Source: Candidatus Woesearchaeota archaeon (lineage in GTDB: Archaea > Nanobdellota > Nanobdellia > UBA10117). From it: a stretch of 11,642 bases of DNA. The notes under the pieces are model-generated. The model ran no database searches. It was not told the DNA's origin and saw nothing but the letters and a program-made list of their open reading frames with translations. Positions 5,944 to 10,414 of this stretch are shown in pieces. The position numbers were made by a program, and so were the translations under genes. The first letter of the stretch is position 1; the number at the start of each line of letters is the position of its first letter. Where the stretch lies: the NCBI GenBank assembly GCA_023245115.1, contig JAHFKX010000017.1, positions 1 through 11,642 of the forward strand, given 5' to 3'.

Positions 5944-6312
5944 ATGGCCAACACAAGTGTTTATTTAACTGCAACTGTACTGGGAGTTCTCGTGCTCGTA
6001 GGTGCTGTCGGCTTCGGCTTGTCAGAATCTTCGGGGCTTGCAACCGTAAAAATTGAGAAAAGTTCAATCGGCACTGCTGTCTGTGGGACCGGTGGGACAT
6101 GGTGCCCATTTGGGTATGAATGCAAACAACAGACATACTACCGCGCATACTGCGCACCTGCATCCAAGGCCATCGTAGCTTACGGCAACGTTGGACAGAA
6201 ATGCGGCGCTGGCGGGACGACATGCCAGGCCGGTTATGATTGTGTCGAAAGCCAGACAGCAGGTTCATACTGCAAACCACATAGTGCAGGAAACCAGGGG
6301 CAGCTGAGGTAA
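5944..6312 (+). CDS. Secreted protein with two copies of a four-cysteine domain
   Basis: This protein has 122 residues from ATG 5944; an in-frame GTG at 5932 would add four. A hydrophobic signal or anchor lies at about 6-26. Two domain copies follow with exactly the same spacing C-x6-C-x5-C-x9-C: cysteines 47, 54, 60, 70 and 87, 94, 100, 110. Each copy has the pattern CG.GGT.C..GY.C and ends YC.P. Each would form two disulfides outside the cell. I do not recognise a named family; the pattern loosely recalls small eukaryotic-type disulfide modules. The gene 4 bases downstream has one copy of the same domain, so the two form an operon of paralogues. The ligand and function are unknown. Confidence 0.8.
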   Translation: MANTSVYLTATVLGVLVLVGAVGFGLSESSGLATVKIEKSSIGTAVCGTGGTWCPFGYECKQQTYYRAYCAPASKAIVAYGNVGQKCGAGGTTCQAGYDCVESQTAGSYCKPHSAGNQGQLR

Positions 6313-6316
6313 TAGC

Positions 6317-6586
6317 ATGGCAAACGAAAATTATCTGGGTTTTGGAATTGTTTTTATAGTTGTGCTTTTGGCCTTGGCGCTAGGCTCGGCAGCAGGCGGA
6401 TTCACACCTGATGGCTTTGCGGCCGTAACAGTTCAGAAAGCCACAACCAGTTCAGCGGTCTGCGGTACCGGTGGAACATGGTGCCCAGCAGGTTATACGT
6501 GTGTTGACCGGACATCGCAGGTAACATACGGCCTAAAGACTGCACGATACTTTAAGTACTGCAAACCAGCACAAGTAAATAAATAA
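6317..6586 (+). CDS. Small secreted protein with one four-cysteine domain
   Basis: This protein has 89 residues from ATG 6317, with GAGGT (6306-6310) 6 bases upstream and the upstream stop 4 bases away, so it is translated from the same mRNA as the preceding gene. A hydrophobic signal or anchor lies at about 8-25, then TVQKATTSS, then one cysteine domain: C49, C56, C62, C82 (C-x6-C-x5-C-x19-C). The core CGTGGTWCPAGYTC is nearly identical to the first copy in the upstream protein (CGTGGTWCPFGYEC), but the loop before the last cysteine is 10 residues longer. All four cysteines are kept. The function is unknown and the domain should be extracytoplasmic. Confidence 0.8.
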   Translation: MANENYLGFGIVFIVVLLALALGSAAGGFTPDGFAAVTVQKATTSSAVCGTGGTWCPAGYTCVDRTSQVTYGLKTARYFKYCKPAQVNK

Positions 6587-6630
6587 TTTTTTGCTTTAAC
6601 TGTTTTGTTTTTATTAATTTATTTATTACG
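6587..6630 (+). terminator. T-rich terminator of the cysteine-rich operon
   Basis: TTTTTT begins directly behind the stop codon (6587-6592), with further T-runs at 6602-6613. This is the archaeal style of terminator with no hairpin. Confidence 0.5.
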
Positions 6631-6677
6631 TGCGTTCGGAGAATTCATTAATCTTTTAGAACTTCAATATGCCTATT

Positions 6678-7319
6678 TTATTTTGTCTTACGTGCGCTTG
6701 GCCTGCCCTTGCTCTTAAGCTGCGTGCCCAGCTCTTTTAGCCGCTCATGTAGTGCTGTCAGGGTTTCGTGCAGTGGAACAACTGCATACCTACCCTTTTC
6801 GTCCCACTTTTCAGCAAAAACATAGTCTGTGACTTCTAGCCTTGACTTTTGTTTCGGCTTCTCTGCCGGATAGCCTAATGGGATAATTGCGTCAATGCTC
6901 GTGCCATCCGGAATCTGGAATGCCTTTCGGATTTTCGGCTCAGCAAAGTCGCCAATCCAACAAGATGCAATGCCAAACGAGTGGGCTGCCAGCATCAAAT
7001 TTTGAATCGCTGCGGAAGCACTCTGGGTTCGGTACAATTCCGTTCGCTTGCCGAAATCAGCTTTCATGTTGCCGGCATTGCTGCAGAATACCAAAACCAA
7101 TGGTGCATCTGCAATCCAAAACTGGTCAAACGCCGCCTTCGCTATTATTTCTTTTTTCTCTTTATTTGCTACAAGAATTATGCGCCATGGCTGGAAATTG
7201 CCTGCGGAAGGGGCATCACCAACAGCATCAAAAATTTTTTCTAAAACATCCTGCGGAATCCTATGTGGCCTGAACCTGCGGATGCTTCTCCGAGTCTTAA
7301 TGGCCTCAAGTACATCCAT
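6678..7319 (-). CDS. Nitroreductase-family flavoprotein
   Basis: This protein has 213 residues and belongs to the FMN-dependent nitroreductase family (NAD(P)H-dependent reduction of nitro compounds, quinones or similar; the real substrate cannot be told). Evidence is the N-terminal TRRSIRRF (9-16), whose arginines and serine contact FMN, then APSAGNFQPW (36-45), a helical middle, and PLGYPAEKPK near the end of the fold. The family core normally ends soon after this; here a basic tail of about 35 residues (ending in KSKGRPSARKTK) is added. It is cytoplasmic. The start is ATG 7319, with TATATAAATC on the opposite strand about 26 bp upstream, giving a leaderless monocistronic transcript. It converges with the cysteine-rich genes. 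Confidence 0.93.
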   Translation of the reverse strand: MDVLEAIKTRRSIRRFRPHRIPQDVLEKIFDAVGDAPSAGNFQPWRIILVANKEKKEIIAKAAFDQFWIADAPLVLVFCSNAGNMKADFGKRTELYRTQSASAAIQNLMLAAHSFGIASCWIGDFAEPKIRKAFQIPDGTSIDAIIPLGYPAEKPKQKSRLEVTDYVFAEKWDEKGRYAVVPLHETLTALHERLKELGTQLKSKGRPSARKTK

Positions 7320-7340
7320 AGAATAAACTAAAGTTAGGAT

Positions 7341-7350
7341 TATATAAATC
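7341..7350 (-). promoter_or_regulatory. TATA box of the nitroreductase gene
   Basis: Read on the minus strand, GATTTATATA is centred about 26 bp before ATG 7319, so the transcript should be leaderless. Confidence 0.6.
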
Positions 7351-7361
7351 TTTGTAATCTG

Positions 7362-7904
7362 TTATCTTTCCTTCAAACTATCGAGCCTGTAATCTGACTC
7401 TATTTCTTTCACAACTTTTTTAATTTCATCTGCTACGCTGTGGCGTATGCTTTCAGGTGTCATATCTTGCCTTTTATCTTCCAAGATAGCGTGCACTAAA
7501 TCCCTTGTCGTACCGATGCTTTGTCTCTGGCCACACCATACGCGTACCAAGCCGTGTGCATTTACATACAATCCATTATGCGGCTGAGGACTATAATCAG
7601 AACTGCCAACAGCTACATATACTACCAAACCCGGCTGATTTCTATTTTTAAAATAATTCAAAACGTATTCGTGTCCTAAAAATTCCGCAACTTTTGAATC
7701 TGCATCGATTTCAATTATGCACTCAGCTAAGGTTCCCGCCTGCTCTGTTTTTTTGGCCAGCTCTTTCGCAGCCGACTCGCGCCGCGCCAACAACCTTTCT
7801 TGTCTGACTGGCTCTGCTGCTTTCTGAAGCCTGCCAGAAACCAAGTAATCAATCCGATTAGTAACACCTATTGGTAAAACCGACTCGCGCTGTGCTTTTG
7901 CCAT
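7362..7904 (-). CDS. Hypothetical protein, 180 residues
   Basis: I recognise no family. The start is ATG 7904 with a TATA-like TTTAAAAC about 26 bp upstream. The N-terminal 60 residues are basic and probably helical (RQERLLARRESAAKELAKK). A middle part, about residues 62-130, has alternating hydrophobics and small motifs (CIIEIDADSKVAEFLGHEYV, then LVVYVAVGSSDY and LYVNAHGLVRVWCG), suggesting a compact alpha/beta domain. The last 45 residues are charged and helical. There is no signal peptide or membrane segment, so it is probably cytoplasmic. It is divergent from the secreted MopE-like gene, sharing a short promoter region with a palindrome, so the two may be co-regulated. Confidence 0.7.
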   Translation of the reverse strand: MAKAQRESVLPIGVTNRIDYLVSGRLQKAAEPVRQERLLARRESAAKELAKKTEQAGTLAECIIEIDADSKVAEFLGHEYVLNYFKNRNQPGLVVYVAVGSSDYSPQPHNGLYVNAHGLVRVWCGQRQSIGTTRDLVHAILEDKRQDMTPESIRHSVADEIKKVVKEIESDYRLDSLKER

Positions 7905-7925
7905 ACACTAACCATAATCGAAAAC

Positions 7926-7933
7926 GTTTTAAA
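7926..7933 (-). promoter_or_regulatory. TATA-like box of the 180-residue protein gene
   Basis: On the minus strand this reads TTTAAAAC and is centred about 26 bp before ATG 7904. Confidence 0.45.
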
Positions 7934-7934
7934 G

Positions 7935-7952
7935 CTTTTGCTGAAGCAAAAG
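7935..7952. promoter_or_regulatory. Candidate operator palindrome between two divergent promoters
   Basis: cttttgc (7935-7941) and gcaaaag (7946-7952) form a perfect 7-bp inverted repeat with spacer tgaa. It lies exactly between the two TATA boxes and overlaps the position of the BRE element on both sides, a suitable place for a repressor or activator. Confidence 0.45.
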
Positions 7953-7953
7953 A

Positions 7954-7963
7954 TTTATTAATA
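7954..7963 (+). promoter_or_regulatory. TATA-like box for the MopE-like gene
   Basis: TTTATTAATA would start transcription at about 7980-7985. That gives either an almost leaderless start at ATG 7979 or a leader of about 40 bases before ATG 8024. Confidence 0.45.
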
Positions 7964-7991
7964 CTAATAAACAAAATAATGTGGGGTAAAA

Positions 7992-8015
7992 CACAGCTGA
8001 ATCCGTTCGGCTGTG
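7992..8015 (+). other. Hairpin just before the MopE-like start codon
   Basis: cacagctgaa (7992-8001) pairs with ttcggctgtg (8006-8015), ten pairs including one G-T, with loop tccg. It ends 8 bases before ATG 8024, where a ribosome site would be expected, and no Shine-Dalgarno is visible. Confidence 0.5.
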
Positions 8016-8023
8016 CAAATAAA

Positions 8024-8353
8024 ATGGCCATTTCCAAGGGTTTAGTTATAGCACTAATAGCTGCGTTTGTCGTTCTTGCCAGTTTTGCAACATCGAGCAC
8101 TGGCGCGTACACATGGGTAACCCGGTGTATTGACCAAGATGGCGATGGCTATGGGTATTACGCTTACGTCAGCTGCCTGCATCCCGAAGCCATAGATTGC
8201 AATGATCGCAATACGAAGATAAATCCCGGTGCGGTTGAGTACTGTGACGGCATGGATAATAACTGCGATGGGTTAATAGACAACGACTGCGTGGATGTGC
8301 AGAACAGGCCAGCAGAGGTCGTGAAACGGGAAGCAGCTGGAAGTTCCTATTAG
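8024..8353 (+). CDS. Small secreted protein with a MopE-type metal-binding motif
   Basis: This protein has 109 residues from ATG 8024. An in-frame ATG at 7979 would add 15 residues (MWGKTQLNPFGCANK) and cannot be excluded. A signal peptide or anchor lies at about 6-26. The body has IDQDGDGYGYY (36-46), DCNDRNTKINPGAVEYCDG (58-76) and DNNCDGLIDNDC (78-89). This is the repeat of the Cu-binding MopE family: D.DGDG.., DC.D....INPGA.E.C.G.D.NCDG..D. The acidic loop resembles a calcium site and the cysteines (35, 51, 59, 74, 81, 89) can pair into three disulfides. It is extracellular. The metal is not known, since most family members outside MopE itself are untested. The gene overlaps the open frame of the next gene, and they may be one broken or frameshifted unit. 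Confidence 0.8.
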   Translation: MAISKGLVIALIAAFVVLASFATSSTGAYTWVTRCIDQDGDGYGYYAYVSCLHPEAIDCNDRNTKINPGAVEYCDGMDNNCDGLIDNDCVDVQNRPAEVVKREAAGSSY

Positions 8354-8364
8354 TTGTTTTTGTT

Positions 8365-8664
8365 TTGCTTTTTGTTGGGTTATCTTTCCTCGGCAGCAAT
8401 GTTACGGGTGACACTCATTTTGGCCTGCTGCGCGGAAAGCCATTAAGCTCAAGCTGCATTGATACTGATTATGGCTGGGTTGGTTCGATAAAAGGAACGT
8501 GCACCGACGTAATAGGTGGCAAGCCAGTTGAACATGCAGACAGTTGTAAGGATGCAATACGTGTTAACGAATATTATTGCGCCCCGAGCAATCTCTGCCA
8601 GAAGTGGGAGTACGCCTGCAAACTCGGACAGGTTTGCAGGGACGGGGCCTGCGTAGCTAAATAA
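8365..8664 (+). CDS. Small cysteine-rich secreted protein; true 5' end unclear (possible frameshift)
   Basis: From TTG 8365 this is 99 residues, but the frame is open back to 8263 and the bases just before the TTG encode the start of a hydrophobic run (SSWKFLLVVFVLLFVG). The real signal peptide therefore begins earlier. No ATG, GTG or TTG exists in this frame between 8263 and 8362. GTG 8321 is in the neighbouring frame and would give MKREA joined to WKFLL after a one-base shift. The mature part has cysteines at 31, 46, 61, 72, 78, 85, 91 and 96, with CIDTDYG, GTCTDV, NEYYC and CRDGAC, a pattern I know from many DPANN surface proteins (a DNEC...EYYC...C..GAC type). Eight cysteines imply up to four disulfides. 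It is tail-to-tail with the ATPase gene, 3 bases apart. Confidence 0.6.
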   Translation: MLFVGLSFLGSNVTGDTHFGLLRGKPLSSSCIDTDYGWVGSIKGTCTDVIGGKPVEHADSCKDAIRVNEYYCAPSNLCQKWEYACKLGQVCRDGACVAK

Positions 8665-8667
8665 TTT

Positions 8668-9447
8668 CTATCTGCCCAGTTTGCTAAAAATTTCCTTGCA
8701 CTGTTCTACGTAGCCTGGCCTGAATTCTATAATCGAAATTTCTGGGCGAAAAAGAACAAATGGGCTATGCGAAGCGGCGATTAATTGCACTTCATGTTTC
8801 CGCGAAAATTCGATTAATTTTTCCCAAATTTCTGCCTGCGTTGGGAGGCTCAAATGCGCATCCGGCTCATCAAGCAGGAAGGTTTTCCCATGGGCTGGCC
8901 ATTTTGATAAAATATACTTTTTCCATGCTACCAGCTGATCATTCCAAACGTCATTCCATTGTATATTTTTTGCGATATTTTTAACATCTGGAATCGTTTT
9001 TAGTGCTTTCTCCAAATCTTCTACGTGCTGAAAAGTACTTTCGCCGCGGGATGCAGAACGCATAAATTCACCGATTGTCTGGCCTGTGTAGACTTCATTA
9101 TTATGCGGGAAACTAGGATTATAAATTGTAAAATCCCTATAAAAAGTTGGACAGCCGTCCCATTCTAACTCAAGCTTGCCAGCAGGGCCTGGAATATATA
9201 TTCGGCCATTATTGTGCCTGCTTTCCCAGGGATCTGGCATCTTATACCAACTATCCCCCTTGCCGTTAACCAAACACGTTGCATACTCGCCAATCATTCT
9301 TAACAGCGTGCTTTTACCGCAGCCGTTCGGGCCAAACAAGACTGTGATACCATTAGAAACCTCAAGGGGGTTTGGCATATTCTCAAATAATTTCAACTTT
9401 GCGGCATAGCCTTTGGAATCTTTTGGGAATATTATCTTGCGAATCAT
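8668..9447 (-). CDS. AAA/ABC-like ATPase (SMC/RecF-like nucleotide-binding protein)
   Basis: This protein has 259 residues from ATG 9447, supported by a TATA-like TTTTAAGT about 25 bp upstream; a TTG at 9489 would add 14 residues. It has Walker A GPNGCGKST (39-47), a SRGEST motif (133-138) that can stand for the ABC signature, Walker B FLLDEPD (190-196) and the switch histidine in ASHSP (227). This layout matches the predicted ABC-like ATPases of the AAA_21/COG3910 type (from memory), which are usually 220-300 residues and have no transmembrane partner. It should bind and hydrolyse ATP as a dimer in the cytoplasm; its target is unknown. No coiled-coil arm or zinc hook is present, so it is not Rad50. 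It lies 50 bases behind the phosphoesterase gene on the same strand. Confidence 0.85.
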   Translation of the reverse strand: MIRKIIFPKDSKGYAAKLKLFENMPNPLEVSNGITVLFGPNGCGKSTLLRMIGEYATCLVNGKGDSWYKMPDPWESRHNNGRIYIPGPAGKLELEWDGCPTFYRDFTIYNPSFPHNNEVYTGQTIGEFMRSASRGESTFQHVEDLEKALKTIPDVKNIAKNIQWNDVWNDQLVAWKKYILSKWPAHGKTFLLDEPDAHLSLPTQAEIWEKLIEFSRKHEVQLIAASHSPFVLFRPEISIIEFRPGYVEQCKEIFSKLGR

Positions 9448-9467
9448 TTGGTTCTTTATTAGATAAA

Positions 9468-9475
9468 ACTTAAAA
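9468..9475 (-). promoter_or_regulatory. TATA-like box of the ATPase gene
   Basis: On the minus strand this reads TTTTAAGT, centred about 24-25 bp before ATG 9447 inside the 50-base gap, so the ATPase can be transcribed on its own. Confidence 0.4.
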
Positions 9476-9497
9476 GGCTTGCTGCGCAACTAAATAT

Positions 9498-10241
9498 CTA
9501 AACTTCAACCGCAAAATCCCTATAGAAGCCCTGCTCTTGGCCCGGGTAGCCCATTGGATTCCTAACAACTCGTGTGTTGCCGATTCTAATGTCGCAAAAA
9601 TCGTGTGAATGGCCGTGCGCCCACAAATCTATTTTGCTATTTAAAATCAGGTCATCGAGATGGCTGGCATACGCGGGATTTGTCAGATAATCATGCATCT
9701 GTTCGGAAATACATTTGTAGCTTGGCAGGTGATGCGTTAGCACAACTGTTTTGCCGTTGAATGGTTTAGCCAGCTCCGCCTTGAGAAAAGCAACTGACTG
9801 CTCGTGATACCAAACTGTCTTTTCAACTGAAATATTTTTTATTAAACTATAATCGTTCATGCAAGCTTCAACACCATCAAAACTTTCCGGCGGCACGTTG
9901 CTCCACAGCGTGCTAGCTAAAAATCTTACATCGCCAATGGTGTGAACTTTGTTATTTATCAAAAGATGATTTTCGGCTCGCGATTTAATATAACTTGGAT
10001 ACGCAAAATCTAAATGACCGTGGTAGAACTCATGATTACCCATTACGGATATTATGAAAGAAAATTCTTTTTCGAGTTTGTGAAAAAATTTCTTGGCCCA
10101 CGCACGGCTCTTTGTCCGCTCAGTTACAACATCACCGGCCAGCAGGAGAACATCTCCCATCGGCATGATTGGATTTTTTTCAAGCCATTCCCGATTTTTC
10201 GGGAATTCTAAGTGTAGGTCGGAAGCAATCTGGAGTTTCAT
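9498..10241 (-). CDS. Calcineurin-like metallophosphoesterase
   Basis: This protein has 247 residues and is a binuclear-metal phosphoesterase. The five family motifs are present: SDLHLE (7-12; D8, H10), LAGDVV (35-40; D37), GNHE (68-71; N69, H70), THHLPS (169-174) and AHGHSHDF (208-215). The substrate cannot be read from the sequence; small proteins of this kind include nucleases, nucleotide phosphodiesterases and protein phosphatases. It is cytoplasmic, with no signal. The start is ATG 10241, with a TATA-like element about 26 bp upstream (leaderless). It lies upstream of an ABC-like ATPase in the same direction, a pairing that recalls SbcD/SbcC or Mre11/Rad50 only superficially, because the ATPase lacks a coiled-coil arm. 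Confidence 0.92.
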   Translation of the reverse strand: MKLQIASDLHLEFPKNREWLEKNPIMPMGDVLLLAGDVVTERTKSRAWAKKFFHKLEKEFSFIISVMGNHEFYHGHLDFAYPSYIKSRAENHLLINNKVHTIGDVRFLASTLWSNVPPESFDGVEACMNDYSLIKNISVEKTVWYHEQSVAFLKAELAKPFNGKTVVLTHHLPSYKCISEQMHDYLTNPAYASHLDDLILNSKIDLWAHGHSHDFCDIRIGNTRVVRNPMGYPGQEQGFYRDFAVEV

Positions 10242-10263
10242 GCCAGTTTAATACATGGTAAAT

Positions 10264-10271
10264 CTTTAAAA
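10264..10271 (-). promoter_or_regulatory. TATA box of the phosphoesterase gene
   Basis: On the minus strand this reads TTTTAAAG, centred about 26 bp before ATG 10241. Confidence 0.5.
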
Positions 10272-10386
10272 ATATTATGTATATATATTTATATGAAATA
10301 ATATAAATAAAATATGACGACTTGAAATTATAACTGGCCTCATATGTAATAACTCAAATTAGCAAATATACATTCCATAGGAACAC
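10272..10386. other. AT-rich spacer between divergent promoters
   Basis: The region is very AT-rich, with tatatatatttatat near 10277-10294. No gene is seen. It separates the phosphoesterase promoter from the coiled-coil gene promoter. Confidence 0.5.
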
Positions 10387-10394
10387 TTATATAC
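10387..10394 (+). promoter_or_regulatory. TATA box of the coiled-coil gene
   Basis: TTATATAC is centred about 25 bp before ATG 10415, implying a leaderless transcript. Confidence 0.6.
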
Positions 10395-10414
10395 TTTGTG
10401 CGCCATATATTAGC

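Noticed and set aside
5906..6535. Shared acatacggcc at about 5906 and 6524
   Set aside because: It is a short match in one intergenic and one coding position with no further similarity, so it is likely chance.
7871..8023. Longer version of the MopE-like protein starting at 7871
   Set aside because: It would overlap the start of the divergent gene and its promoter and put a signal peptide 50 residues inside the protein.
8668..10241. SbcC/SbcD or Rad50/Mre11 pair
   Set aside because: The ATPase is too short and lacks coiled-coil arms and the zinc-hook CXXC.
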